35,411 bases of DNA from DASQGA01 sp035535315 (GCA_035535315.1 DATLQD010000113.1:1-35411); one strand, 5' to 3'; counted from the first letter of the stretch, positions 14,733 through 23,983 are shown. Notes: generated from the sequence alone by a model not told the origin. A program made the numbers and translations.

Positions 14733-14758
14733 GGAAGCTTCAGCCGAGCTATCTCGTT
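14733..14758 (+). promoter_or_regulatory. SigR/SigH-like (thiol-stress) promoter for trxB
   Basis: GGAAG (14733-14737), exactly 18 bases, then GTT (14756-14758). The consensus for the actinobacterial thiol-oxidative-stress sigma factors SigR/SigH is GGAAT-N18-GTT, and trxB is a classic target. The predicted mRNA would start near 14765, about 50 bases before the trxB GTG. Confidence 0.6.
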
Positions 14759-14813
14759 TAATGTCATGAGGGGCGAAAAGGCCTCTGCGGGTCTTCAAAA
14801 CAGAGAGGGACGA

Positions 14814-15809
14814 GTGAGCGACAGGAGCGTTCGAGAGGTGATCATCATCGGCGGCGGCCCAGCCGGATATACGGCTGCGCTCTACAGCGCCCGGGCGAAC
14901 CTGAATCCGCTCCTGATCGAGAGTTTCTCGTGGGGCGGGCAACTCATGATCACGAGCGACGTCGAGAACTATCCGGGCTACCCGGAAGGTGTCCTCGGCC
15001 CGGCGATGATGCAGGACTTCCGAACGCAAGCCGGCCACTTCGGCACCGAGTTCATCACCGACGACGTGACGAAGGTCGATTTCTCGGAGCGGCCGTTCCG
15101 TGTGTGGGTCGGCGAGGACGAGTACAGGGCCGAGACGGTGATCATCGCGACCGGCGCTGTTGCGCGCCAGCTCGGGCTCGAGTCGGAGCGGAAGCTCCAG
15201 GGGGCTGGAGTCTCCTACTGCGCAGTGTGCGACGCGGCCTTCTTCAAGGAGAAGAACGTGATGGTCGTCGGGGGCGGCGATTCGGCGATGGAGGAAGCTG
15301 TCTTCCTGGCGAAGTTCGCAGACAAAGTCACGGTCGTGCACCGTCGCGAGGCCTTCCGCGCCTCACCGATCATGGTCGACCGCGCGCGTGCGAACGAGAG
15401 GGTTGAGTTCGTCCTCGACTCGGTGGTCGAAGAGATTCGCGACACGGAGACCGGCCGCGTCACGAGCGTGGTCGTACGTAACGTGAAGACGAACGAAGTG
15501 ATCGAGCTCCCGGCAGACGGGGTCTTCGTCGCAATCGGGCACGATCCCTCGACGAAGCTCTTCAAAGGCCAGATCGAGATGGACGACGCGGGCTACATCC
15601 TGACGAAGGGAAAAACGACTGAGACCAGTGTCACCGGCGTTTTTGCGGCGGGCGACGTACAGGATCACGTCTACCGCCAAGCAGTGACCGCGGCCGGGTC
15701 AGGCTGTCAGGCGGCCCTCGATGCTGAGCGTCTCCTTGCGGCCCAGGAAGGTGCTTCCGAGGAGCCGCTCGTCGAGGACGAGGCCCTGGCAACGCCTACG
15801 AACTGGTAG
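14814..15809 (+). CDS. trxB: Thioredoxin reductase
   Basis: A 331-residue low-molecular-weight NADPH-thioredoxin reductase. The FAD site is IIIGGGPAGYTAALYSARA (residues 10-28), the redox-active pair is CAVC (C136, C139) followed by DAAFF, the NADPH site is VVGGGDSAMEEA near 155, and the second FAD motif is TGVFAAGDVQDHVYRQ near 285. The C-terminus continues about 35 residues past the usual end as an acidic tail. I chose GTG 14814, with GAGAGGG five bases upstream, which puts the FAD motif at the correct distance; upstream in-frame codons lack a ribosome-binding site. A SigR-like promoter lies upstream. No thioredoxin gene is adjacent. Confidence 0.95.
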   Translation: MSDRSVREVIIIGGGPAGYTAALYSARANLNPLLIESFSWGGQLMITSDVENYPGYPEGVLGPAMMQDFRTQAGHFGTEFITDDVTKVDFSERPFRVWVGEDEYRAETVIIATGAVARQLGLESERKLQGAGVSYCAVCDAAFFKEKNVMVVGGGDSAMEEAVFLAKFADKVTVVHRREAFRASPIMVDRARANERVEFVLDSVVEEIRDTETGRVTSVVVRNVKTNEVIELPADGVFVAIGHDPSTKLFKGQIEMDDAGYILTKGKTTETSVTGVFAAGDVQDHVYRQAVTAAGSGCQAALDAERLLAAQEGASEEPLVEDEALATPTNW

Positions 15810-15977
15810 CACGGGCCCCGGCGCGAGCCAGGGACACTTTCGACGCAAACGGCACCCCACAGGTGCGCTTTTCCTCGTTAAGCTCGAAAGCGGGTGGTGG
15901 GTTGGGGTGCCCCGGACGGGACACGGTGAGCCGGCAATGCGGGCCGGCTGTCGTCGCCCGGGCCCGAGGCCTCTGGG

Positions 15978-15983
15978 TAGCAT
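15978..15983 (+). promoter_or_regulatory. -10 element TAGCAT for zinc-ribbon PAS gene
   Basis: TAGCAT ends seven bases before the GTG at 15991; no ribosome-binding site is present, so the mRNA is predicted to be leaderless. Confidence 0.45.
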
Positions 15984-15990
15984 CGCGCGG

Positions 15991-16431
15991 GTGCCGTACT
16001 TCATCTGCCCCCACTGTCGCCGCCGCTCCGTCGACCACGATCGACGCGAGGGGTTGACCGCACGCGCAGTCGGGTGCCCCCACTGCGGATTCGGGTTTCT
16101 CTTCGAGCTCCTCGACGATTACTATCCCGCTCCCGGCACGGGCTTCGTTGTTTGCGACAAGGACTGCCGCGTGATCGCGACCGGCCAGGGTGTCTTCGAG
16201 CTGACCGGCTTCCGAGAGCAGGACCTGCTCGGCCAGGACGTCATGGAGGTCTTCGGGATGAACGGGGACGACCAAAACCCCGCCCACGTGGCCGTGGAGT
16301 GGGGTGTGCGACAGCTCGACAAGCGTGCGTCTCTGAGGACACGGTCGGGCGTCACGAAGCCCGTTCGCGTCGACTTCTTCCCCGCCTACGACGAGGACGG
16401 AGGACTCCTCGTCGCGTTGACTCCGGCCTAG
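15991..16431 (+). CDS. Zinc-ribbon plus PAS-domain protein
   Basis: A 146-residue soluble protein. Two CPHC knuckles (C6/C9 and C29/C32) form a treble-type zinc ribbon with consistent spacing. After a short linker, residues 48-146 read as one PAS domain: GTGFVVCDKDCRVIATGQG, then FELTGFREQDLLGQDVMEVFG, and VTKPVRVDFFPAYDEDGGLLVAL as the final strands. No kinase, cyclase or other output domain follows, so it is a stand-alone sensor or adaptor; the ligand is not visible. The upstream frame is open, but the GTG at 15991 puts the zinc ribbon at the N-terminus and has a -10 hexamer seven bases upstream. Located 3' of trxB; a redox or metal role is speculative. Confidence 0.75.
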   Translation: MPYFICPHCRRRSVDHDRREGLTARAVGCPHCGFGFLFELLDDYYPAPGTGFVVCDKDCRVIATGQGVFELTGFREQDLLGQDVMEVFGMNGDDQNPAHVAVEWGVRQLDKRASLRTRSGVTKPVRVDFFPAYDEDGGLLVALTPA

Positions 16432-16543
16432 ACGTCTTCCGAGCGCCGCTCGGGCGCAGCCAGCGGCCTGGTGAAAATGCAGGCGCTGTCCCATTAGGCC
16501 CGCGCTGCTCGGACGGACGACGGGCGATGTTGCACTACCCCCT

Positions 16544-16897
16544 CTACGCGGCCAGATCGGGCTCGTCGCCGCCGACCAGGCCCAAGGCGATGGGTTTGGC
16601 GTGCACATCCTCACGCGCGGCGAAGAGCTGTGCGTCGACCCAGGCCTGGAGCTTCTCGACCGACCTGAGGGCCGCGGCCAGGTCGGTGACCTCGGTTCGA
16701 AGGCCGCGTACGTCCGCGGCCGAGAAGACGCCCAGACGCTCGAGCTGGGCCGACGTCTCCGGGCCGAGCGCCCGACGCGCTTCGCGCTCGATCGACGCCT
16801 GGCGGAGGCGGTCCCGTGACCGCTCGAGCTGCGCTCCGAGACCCGCATGCTTGGCGGCAAGGACGTCGAGGTAGACGGCGAGATCGACCGTTCGCAT
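16544..16897 (-). CDS. Small helical coiled-coil protein, unknown
   Basis: A 117-residue, mostly alpha-helical protein with charged heptads (VYLDVLAAKHAGLGAQLERSRDRLRQASIERE, split by short loops) and a Gly-rich C-terminal end. I do not recognise a family and see no catalytic motif or membrane segment. Codon use matches the neighbours, and the frame has no competing gene on the other strand. The ATG at 16897 has TAGTGT ending eight bases upstream. It lies 77 bases downstream of nth on the same strand and may be read with that operon or alone. Whether it is conserved would decide if it is real; I think it probably is. Confidence 0.6.
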   Translation of the reverse strand: MRTVDLAVYLDVLAAKHAGLGAQLERSRDRLRQASIEREARRALGPETSAQLERLGVFSAADVRGLRTEVTDLAAALRSVEKLQAWVDAQLFAAREDVHAKPIALGLVGGDEPDLAA

Positions 16898-16974
16898 TCC
16901 GGCTCACACTAGGTCGGATCACCACACGGGTGGCGCGCGGCTCGAGCCGGAAGAGGGCCTGGACCGTGTCCGAT

Positions 16975-17646
16975 CTAAACGCGGCTCGAGGGGCAGAGGT
17001 CGTTCACGACGCACCGTTCGCAACGAGGGCGGCGTGCGAGGCAAACGCGGCGCCCGTGCCAGATCAGGAGATGCGGGAATCGCGCCCAGTCCTCGCGAGG
17101 AACGAGACGCCGCAGGTCCCGCTCGATCTTGACCGGATCCTCCTGCCGGGTGAACCCGAGCCGCTGCGAGAGTCGGCGTACGTGGGTGTCCACAACGATC
17201 CCCTGCGTCGCCCCGCGCTCCGCGGCGACGACGTTAGCCGTCTTCCTCCCGACTCCGGGCAGTCGCACGAGGTCCTCGATCCGGAGCGGCACCTCGCCGC
17301 CGAACTCTTCGAGCAGCATCGCCATCGCGCCTCTCAGGTTCCTGGCCTTCTGCCTGAAGGTGCCTGTCGGCCTCAGGTCCCGCTCGAGCTCTTCGAGCGG
17401 GACCGCGAGGTAGTCCTCGGGACTTTGGTACTTGCGAAAGAGGCTCTCGGTGACACGGTTCACGGTCACGTCCGTCGTCTGGGCGGAGAGCATGACCGAG
17501 ACGAGGAGCTCGAGATCGTTTCGGAACCGAAGGGCGATCGTCGCGTCAGGGTGCTCGCGGGCCAGACGCTCGATGACCGGCCGGATCCGGAGTCGCTTCG
17601 GGCCCACGCGTCGCCGCGCCTCAGCGACGTAACTTCGCATGGCCAT
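16975..17646 (-). CDS. nth: Endonuclease III (DNA glycosylase/AP lyase)
   Basis: A 223-residue base-excision repair enzyme removing oxidised pyrimidines and cleaving at the abasic site. The helix-hairpin-helix motif LPGVGRKTANVV carries the catalytic lysine K135, and VDTHV carries the catalytic aspartate D153. The four C-terminal cysteines C202, C209, C212 and C218 have the classic C-x6-C-x2-C-x5-C spacing of the [4Fe-4S] cluster. Length agrees with E. coli Nth plus a short N-terminal extension. Its first ATG immediately follows the stop of the addA-like gene (TAG-ATG); a second in-frame ATG two codons later is equally possible. It is the third gene of addB-addA-nth. Confidence 0.96.
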   Translation of the reverse strand: MAMRSYVAEARRRVGPKRLRIRPVIERLAREHPDATIALRFRNDLELLVSVMLSAQTTDVTVNRVTESLFRKYQSPEDYLAVPLEELERDLRPTGTFRQKARNLRGAMAMLLEEFGGEVPLRIEDLVRLPGVGRKTANVVAAERGATQGIVVDTHVRRLSQRLGFTRQEDPVKIERDLRRLVPREDWARFPHLLIWHGRRVCLARRPRCERCVVNDLCPSSRV

Positions 17647-20600
17647 CTACACGGCTAGTGAATCCGGGTGGAGGAGCCGAGGCCCGGCGCAAATGACGTC
17701 GAGCGCCGGACAGCCAGGACAGACGAACTCGCCCGGCGTCGGCCGGAACTGCCCCTCCTGAATGCGGTCGATGGCGGCAGTGAGCTCAGCCTCGAGCCCG
17801 GAGATCTCCGAGCGCTCGAAGGTCGAGACAACCGGCTCGTCGGGACGCTCGAGGAAGACGTAGGCCACCTCGACTTCGTCGGCTCCGGCGCGGAAGGCGG
17901 CGAGGGCGTAGACGAGCCGCTGCAGCACGTAGTCGGACTCGACGGCCTCCGCGGGGGACGTCTCCTCGAGGCGATTCGTCTTGTAGTCGACGACGAGGGC
18001 ACGGCCTTCCTGCAAGCGCAGGAGGTCGAGACGCCCGTGCAAGAGCACTCCATCGTGTTCGAAGGCAAAGGGACGCTCGGGCAGCACGTCCTCTAGGGAG
18101 CCGAGGCGGCGAGCGAAAGGCGAGTCGTGCCATGCGGCAACAAGGCGCTCGACTCGTTCGATGTCTTCATCCGTTGCGCCTGGGTAGCGTGTGAGCACCC
18201 GCTCGCGCACCTCGGCGGCCGGCGCTTCGACCTCGAGCAGGACGTGGACAGCGTCGCCGATCTCAGTCGCTGCAAGACCGCCTGTTCCCCCCGGCACAGC
18301 CCCGTCGCCGTCGTTCGGGGAAAGCCCGACGATTCGCTCCGCGTAGAAGCGGTAGGAGCAGCGCTCGAAAAGGGCGAGCGCGCTGTAGGAGAGCCGCCTG
18401 ATCCGATGACCCGGCGGAGCGGGCGGAGGGACGAGATCGGGAAGCGTCGGGGCCACGCGCACGGAGCCGCCCCCGCCCGCCGCGAAGAGCTCCAGCTGCG
18501 CCTCTCCGATCGCGTCCGAGCTTGGCGCCGCCTCGTCCTCACGTCGATCGACGCGGACGAGCACTCGGCCTTCCCCCCGCTCGAGCTCAACCGGTCCGTC
18601 CTCGGGGAGCTCCGCCTCCAGTCCGTCGAGAACCCACCGGATGGGTGCCCGGTCATCACGGCGGCTCGTTGGATCGACGGCGCCGGAAACAATCAGGCGG
18701 TCGATCGCACGCGTCATGGCTACGTAGAGGAGACGGCGGCCTTCCGCCTGCTCCGCTGCCGACTCGGCCTGTTTCACCTCGTCGTAGTCGAAGGCCTCGC
18801 TCCGCTCGCCGGTCGCCGGGTCGACGAAGCGGAAGCCGAACCGTCCGTCGGGGAGGCAGAGAATCTCGTCGGGAGACGGGGACGGTGGGTTTCGCCCTGC
18901 ATCCGCGAGCACAACGACCTTGAACTCGAGCCCCTTGGCAGAGTGAACGGTCAGGAGCCGCACCGCTTCTGCGCCCTCCTCCTCGGCGACGGCCTCGACC
19001 TCCCTGGCACCTGCCGCCTCCTGGTCGCGGAGGAAGCGGACGAAGCCCTCGATGTCCGGCCCCCTCAGGTCCTCGTAGGAGCGCGCGAGCCGCGCGAGCT
19101 TCCGAAGGTTCGCATAGCGGCGGCGGCCATCCCACCGGGCGAGCACGGCGAGGTCGTAATCGTGGGCGACGATGATCTCCTCGCAGAGGCGCTCGAGCCC
19201 GAGGCGCGCTGAGGCCTTGACGAGGCGGTCGTACCGCTGGCGGAAGGCGACGAAGAGCCGTCGGTCCTTCTGGCCGAGCGCGGCCGGCAACTCGCGCTCC
19301 AGGCCGGTGAAGAGCGGGCGGCGGCCCGCGGAACGGCGGAGCAGTACGAGCGCGTCGTTCGAAACCCCGACGAAGGGCGACGCGAGTACGGTCACGAGCG
19401 CCTCGTCGTCATAACGGTTGTGCAGGAGCCGCAAGTAGGCGACGAGATCGACGACCTGCTGCTGCCCGAAGTAGCCGCGTCCGGCCGCACGATGGGTCGG
19501 CAGCCCTTCCTCGCGGAGTGCCTCCTCGTAGCGCTCGGCGTCTGTCCCCGCCATGAAGAGAAGCACGATCTCGCCCGGCGTCGCCTCGCCCGCGTCGACC
19601 AGCTCCCGGATGCGACGGGCGACGTGACGCGCCTCAGCGGTCCGCCAGTGTGAGTGTCCCTCGCGGTAGGTCGACTTGTCGGTGACGAGAAGCTCGACCC
19701 CGGGGCCGAACAGCGGCTCCGGGAACCGGCCGGCCGCGACCAGCGGCTCGAAGTTGGTGCCGAACTCGGTGCCGAAGAGGTGATTGACGACCCCCAACAC
19801 CTCAGGTCGCGAGCGGTAGTTGCGCGTGAGCGCGAGGACGCCCTCGCTTGCCGCCCGCCGCTCGCGGAAGACCTCCACATCCGCATGGCGGAAGCGATAG
19901 ATCGACTGGAACTCATCCCCGACGAAGAAGAGCTCGTCGGCGCCGAGTAGGTCGACGAGCTCGCACTGGAGCCGGTTCGTGTCCTGGAACTCGTCCACCA
20001 TGATCGAGCGGAAGCGCCAGTTCGTCTGCTCACGCACGGCCTCGTGGCGGCGCAGGAGATCCCGGGCGACGAGCTGGAGATCCTCAAAGTCGAGGGCCGA
20101 TTCGCGCAGCTTCGCCTCGGCATAGGCGCGGTCGAACCCGACGAGGAGATCCTCGAGCAGGCCCCGGTCGCGGGCCGCGACCTCGTCCAGCGCGGCGCTC
20201 TCGACCGCCGTGAGGGCCTCGCCGTATGAGGCGAACCGCTCGGCCCCGGCACCGTGCACGCGCAGCTCCGACAGATCGAGCAGCCGCTCCGCGGGCGGCG
20301 GTGGGGACAGAAGCTCCACGGTGCGCTCGACGAGCACGCGACCCTCAGGGTGGTCCTCGGTCAGAGAGTGTGTCAGGGTGGCGATGTCCTGGAGCTCGGC
20401 GAGGCGCTCGGCCAGCTTCACTCCTTCACCAGCCCGGAGCTCGAGCGGCCTACCCGCGGAGCGGAGCCGCTCGAAGACCCCGATCAGCATCCGGGCGAGC
20501 CGGGCCGCCCCATACGTCGCGAGCAGCCTCACCCGGTCCGGGTCCCGGTTGCCGCAGAACTCGAGGAGAGCCGCTTCGAACGCCTCGGAGCGAAGGACGC

Positions 20601-20967
20601 TTGCGTGGTTCGCATCGAGAACGCGAAAGCGCGGGTCGAGGCCGGCCTCGAACGGATGGTTTCGGAGGAGACGGGAGCAGAAGCCGTGGATGGTCGAGAT
20701 CCACGCGCGGTCGATCTCTCGCGCCAGATCGTGGCGCTCCAGCTCGACGAGGCGATCTCTGATCCTGCTTCGCAGCTCCCCCGCTGCCCGCTCGGTGTAC
20801 GTGATCACGAGGACCGAGTCGATCGAGAGCCCGCGCTCGCAGACCGCCTTGACGAACCGCTCCACGAGCACGGTGGTCTTCCCGGTGCCCGCCCCGGCTG
20901 AGACGAAGACAACCCCTGTCTCCTCAATGGCCGCGATCTGCTCGGCATTAGGGGTCGTGGCCGTCAT
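17647..20967 (-). CDS. AddA-like UvrD-family helicase-nuclease
   Basis: A 1106-residue superfamily 1 helicase fused to a RecB-type nuclease, as in AddA/AdnB, which process double-strand breaks for recombination. Q-motif NAEQIAAI, Walker A SAGAGTGKTT (23-32), motif II VDEFQDTNR, motif III-like ALTRNYRS, motif V LLTVHSAKGLEF and motif VI-like LLYVAMTRAID are all present. The nuclease has RLD (D981), VVDYKT (D994, K996) and Q1016. A cysteine before it (FERCSYRFYAE) and CPGCPALDVIC after it (C1083, C1086, C1093) match the Fe-S staple usual in AddB or AdnB. The gene follows addB-like by 82 bases and is fused end to end with nth. No Shine-Dalgarno is obvious at the ATG. Confidence 0.9.
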   Translation of the reverse strand: MTATTPNAEQIAAIEETGVVFVSAGAGTGKTTVLVERFVKAVCERGLSIDSVLVITYTERAAGELRSRIRDRLVELERHDLAREIDRAWISTIHGFCSRLLRNHPFEAGLDPRFRVLDANHASVLRSEAFEAALLEFCGNRDPDRVRLLATYGAARLARMLIGVFERLRSAGRPLELRAGEGVKLAERLAELQDIATLTHSLTEDHPEGRVLVERTVELLSPPPPAERLLDLSELRVHGAGAERFASYGEALTAVESAALDEVAARDRGLLEDLLVGFDRAYAEAKLRESALDFEDLQLVARDLLRRHEAVREQTNWRFRSIMVDEFQDTNRLQCELVDLLGADELFFVGDEFQSIYRFRHADVEVFRERRAASEGVLALTRNYRSRPEVLGVVNHLFGTEFGTNFEPLVAAGRFPEPLFGPGVELLVTDKSTYREGHSHWRTAEARHVARRIRELVDAGEATPGEIVLLFMAGTDAERYEEALREEGLPTHRAAGRGYFGQQQVVDLVAYLRLLHNRYDDEALVTVLASPFVGVSNDALVLLRRSAGRRPLFTGLERELPAALGQKDRRLFVAFRQRYDRLVKASARLGLERLCEEIIVAHDYDLAVLARWDGRRRYANLRKLARLARSYEDLRGPDIEGFVRFLRDQEAAGAREVEAVAEEEGAEAVRLLTVHSAKGLEFKVVVLADAGRNPPSPSPDEILCLPDGRFGFRFVDPATGERSEAFDYDEVKQAESAAEQAEGRRLLYVAMTRAIDRLIVSGAVDPTSRRDDRAPIRWVLDGLEAELPEDGPVELERGEGRVLVRVDRREDEAAPSSDAIGEAQLELFAAGGGGSVRVAPTLPDLVPPPAPPGHRIRRLSYSALALFERCSYRFYAERIVGLSPNDGDGAVPGGTGGLAATEIGDAVHVLLEVEAPAAEVRERVLTRYPGATDEDIERVERLVAAWHDSPFARRLGSLEDVLPERPFAFEHDGVLLHGRLDLLRLQEGRALVVDYKTNRLEETSPAEAVESDYVLQRLVYALAAFRAGADEVEVAYVFLERPDEPVVSTFERSEISGLEAELTAAIDRIQEGQFRPTPGEFVCPGCPALDVICAGPRLLHPDSLAV

Positions 20968-21049
20968 ACGGAATCACCGAAAAACGCGCGAACGAAGCGG
21001 TGCGAAAGCCCTCCCTCGCGGAAAATCCACAGCATCTTCCGCGGGTACG

Positions 21050-23983
21050 TCACGCTCGCCTCACCCGGCACATCGACCAGCGGTCGCACCAGGTCGGGCA
21101 GGTTCCGCCCCGTGGGTCATGCTGGACGTCGCCGGCACGCATCCGCGCGACGGCGACGCGCGCAAGCTCCTTCGCAGCCTCGACCTGGCTCCAGAAGGCC
21201 TCTTCGTCCAGGTAGTCAGCCTTCTTCAGGCCGGGAACGTCAGACTCCTTCGCATCCTCGCGGACGAGCCCGCGCGCCTCCCGAGAGCCGGCCAGGGCGC
21301 GGTAGAGGCCTCCGATCGGCTCGATGCCGACCAGGTCGCGCAGGGCAAGGATGTAGAGCGGGATCTGCAGCCTGCCCTCCGACTCGATCTGGGCCGCGGA
21401 GTGCGACGTCTTTCCGGACTTGTAGTCCTGAACGATCCCGCGTGCGCTGAACGGGTCGACATCGATCCGGTCGATCTTGCCCGACAGGGTGAAGTCGCCG
21501 AGGTCGAGGCCCCGTTGAAGCTCGACGGGCGCGCGATCGCTGCCGAAGGCAACCTCGAAGCGCCGCGGGACGAGTGGGAACGCCAGCTCGAGCTCCTGCC
21601 GGACGAAGAGCTCGAGATCGCGCGCGAGGGTTCCCTCCAGCTCGAGCAGTTCCACATCCGAGAGGTCCATGCGCACCTGGCCCGCGACAGCTTCGGCGAG
21701 GCACTCCCGCAGAAATTTGATGCCCTCGTCCAGGCGCTCGCGATCGAGCCGTTCCACTCCCATCCGCTTCGGGAGCCCGCTGTAGAACTTGTAGAGCGCC
21801 TGGTGGGCCACCTGGCCGCGAAGGCGCGGGTCCAGCTCGGCGTCGATCGTCCTCGGGTCGACGACCCGATTGAAGAGCCACATGGACGAGCAGTCTCCGA
21901 ACATCTCGAGCGCGGTGACCGGATAGCGGGTCTGCTCTCGGAGCTCGGCCAGGACGGCAGGGTGGGTTAGCCTCGTCTCGCGTGAGAAGGCAGTCAGCGC
22001 CCGCTCGATCCGCCGCTCCCAGCCGTTCGCAACCGCGAGGGCACGCGCCTCGGAGTCGTCCGCCGCGGCGAGTGATGCGGTCGCTCGGAGCCGCTCCCGC
22101 TCGGTCGGCGCCCGCTCCACGTCCCACGCGAGTGCTGACAGAAGCCGCCGTCTCGTCCAGCGATCGACTTCGGCCGGCGCGAAGCGGCTCCGCACCTCTT
22201 CGTAGAAGGGGCTCGGCTCGCGAGGCCGGCCGTCGTCGGAGGCGGCCTCGCGAACGAGCGTGAGACGCTTCCAGGGTCGGGTACAGGCGGTATAGAACAG
22301 GTACCGGTCGCGGGCGAGCTGATCTGGGCGGACGAGGCGCCGGCCGCGCCCCTTGGTCTCGAGCTCGCGCCGGGCGTCGTCCGAGAGAAACGGGGTCTCG
22401 GTCGCCCGTCGCGGGAAGGTGCCTTCCTCGAGCCCGAGCAGGAAGACGGCCGCGAATCGGCGTGTCCGAACACGAAGAAGGTCGAGGACGGCGACGTAAC
22501 CAGGATCGCGCGCACCGGGAAGCCGGACGGACGCGTGCTCGAGGGCCGAAACGACCGCTTCACGGGAGACTGGCTCCGTGAGCCGCGCCCACCCCTCGAG
22601 CCCGGAGGTGACGTCACCGACAGACTCGTAGGCGCGGAGATCGAGGTGGGTTTCCGTTGCGGTGGGCGGAGACTCGAGCCCGTACGCGGCGCGCAACATC
22701 GTCTGCGCGAGAGCCTGCACCGCGGCGCCGGGGTCCTCGGCAGCCCGTAGGTCGGCAAGTGCCGGAATCGCATGACCCAGCACCCGCAGCGCCTCCTCCT
22801 CCACCCGCGTGGCCTCCGAGACGGCGCGACCGCGCAGCCGCCCCTCCACGAAGTCGGCCCGTGTCCGCGGCAGGCCTGAATAGGGCGAGCGGAGGAAGGA
22901 GAAGAGATCGCGCCGGGAGCCCGCGAGCCACGCGAAGCGAAGAAGTCCGATGAGGGCGTGCCCGAAAGCTGTCTTCGGAAGCGACACGCGACTCTCGATC
23001 GCGTAGGGGACGCCGAGCGACCCGAAGGCGGTTTCGAGCGGTGCCCGGTAGCGCTCGACGCTAGGACAGACGACCGCGATCTCCTCGGCGGGAAGCCCGG
23101 AGCGCAGGAGCGCCAGGATCTCGTCACCCACGAGCTCGAGCCCCCCGCGGGAGCCTGCCGCCTCGAGGAAGCGCACGGCACCGTCGAGCGGCGGGGGCTC
23201 GGGGCTGGTCTCCTCGAAGAGCGTGTTGGCGAGATGCGCGAGTGCCGGTGCGTCGTACCAGTCCTGCGGTCCCAGCTCCTCGATCCGGTCACCCGAGAGA
23301 GCGGCCAGATCGGTCGCCGTCCGCTGAAGCGACGCGAAGACCGGCCGACCCGCGGCGTAGGGAAGCGAGACGGTCACCTCCGTCCGGCCCGCGAGCGCCT
23401 CGAGAAGCTTCCACTGGGCGCCTGTCAGGTCCTCGAAGCCGTAGGCGAAGAGCGGCTCCCCGCCCCAGGCCGAAAGCTCGCCTGCAATGAGGTCCGCGGC
23501 TCGTCCGCGCTCGAGGTCGGCATCGGAGAGCCCGAGGCGGTCGAGTTCGCTCCGGTAGGAGGCGTAGAGCCGCGCGAGGTCTCCGTCGACGTCGTTCGGA
23601 CCGAGCAGACCCGATTCGAGATCGGCGATTGCGTCCCCGAGCGCGTCCGCAAACCCCGGAAACCGCGCGGATGCGGAGAGACCGTTCAGCGACGCTCCGG
23701 CGACCACGCGGGAGAGGAGAAGCGAGCGCTGGACGGACGTCAGCTGCGGCTTCCGACCGTCGACGCCGCTTGCGAGAATGCGCCGGAAGAGGTCGTCGAA
23801 CGTCCCGATCCAGCCTCCGAAGAGACCCGGGGACCGGGTCAGCAGTTCACGCTCGACGCGCTCCACGTCGCCGCGCGTGGGAACGATAAGAACTGGCTCC
23901 CGGTCGAGCGAGGCGAGGTACAGATCGAGGAGACGCGCAACCTTGCCGGCGTTCGCCGGGCCGACGAGCAGAGCCAACGCCAC
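21050..23983 (-). CDS. AddB-like PD-(D/E)XK nuclease with inactive helicase fold
   Basis: A 977-residue partner of the AddA-like protein. The N-terminus has a P-loop-like VGPANAGKV where the Ser/Thr after the lysine is Val (V15), and no DExx box follows, so ATP hydrolysis is doubtful; AddB subunits are known to have lost helicase function. The central part keeps UvrD-like segments (AVVCPSVERY, LGLEEGTFP, FYTACTRPWKRL). The C-terminal nuclease shows SGKIDRIDVD and QDYKSGK with an upstream cysteine (FGDCSSMWLFNRVV) and CPTWCDRWSMC at the end (C962, C966, C972), an Fe-S staple. The start is GTG 23983 with TAGAAT six bases upstream. First gene of the repair operon. Confidence 0.88.
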   Translation of the reverse strand: MALALLVGPANAGKVARLLDLYLASLDREPVLIVPTRGDVERVERELLTRSPGLFGGWIGTFDDLFRRILASGVDGRKPQLTSVQRSLLLSRVVAGASLNGLSASARFPGFADALGDAIADLESGLLGPNDVDGDLARLYASYRSELDRLGLSDADLERGRAADLIAGELSAWGGEPLFAYGFEDLTGAQWKLLEALAGRTEVTVSLPYAAGRPVFASLQRTATDLAALSGDRIEELGPQDWYDAPALAHLANTLFEETSPEPPPLDGAVRFLEAAGSRGGLELVGDEILALLRSGLPAEEIAVVCPSVERYRAPLETAFGSLGVPYAIESRVSLPKTAFGHALIGLLRFAWLAGSRRDLFSFLRSPYSGLPRTRADFVEGRLRGRAVSEATRVEEEALRVLGHAIPALADLRAAEDPGAAVQALAQTMLRAAYGLESPPTATETHLDLRAYESVGDVTSGLEGWARLTEPVSREAVVSALEHASVRLPGARDPGYVAVLDLLRVRTRRFAAVFLLGLEEGTFPRRATETPFLSDDARRELETKGRGRRLVRPDQLARDRYLFYTACTRPWKRLTLVREAASDDGRPREPSPFYEEVRSRFAPAEVDRWTRRRLLSALAWDVERAPTERERLRATASLAAADDSEARALAVANGWERRIERALTAFSRETRLTHPAVLAELREQTRYPVTALEMFGDCSSMWLFNRVVDPRTIDAELDPRLRGQVAHQALYKFYSGLPKRMGVERLDRERLDEGIKFLRECLAEAVAGQVRMDLSDVELLELEGTLARDLELFVRQELELAFPLVPRRFEVAFGSDRAPVELQRGLDLGDFTLSGKIDRIDVDPFSARGIVQDYKSGKTSHSAAQIESEGRLQIPLYILALRDLVGIEPIGGLYRALAGSREARGLVREDAKESDVPGLKKADYLDEEAFWSQVEAAKELARVAVARMRAGDVQHDPRGGTCPTWCDRWSMCRVRRA

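Noticed and set aside
13362..14813. The 484-codon N-terminal extension of the trxB frame
   Set aside because: It is antisense to the eRF1-like and hydrolase genes and would place the FAD motif about 490 residues into the protein; the GTG at 14814 with GAGAGGG is the sensible start.
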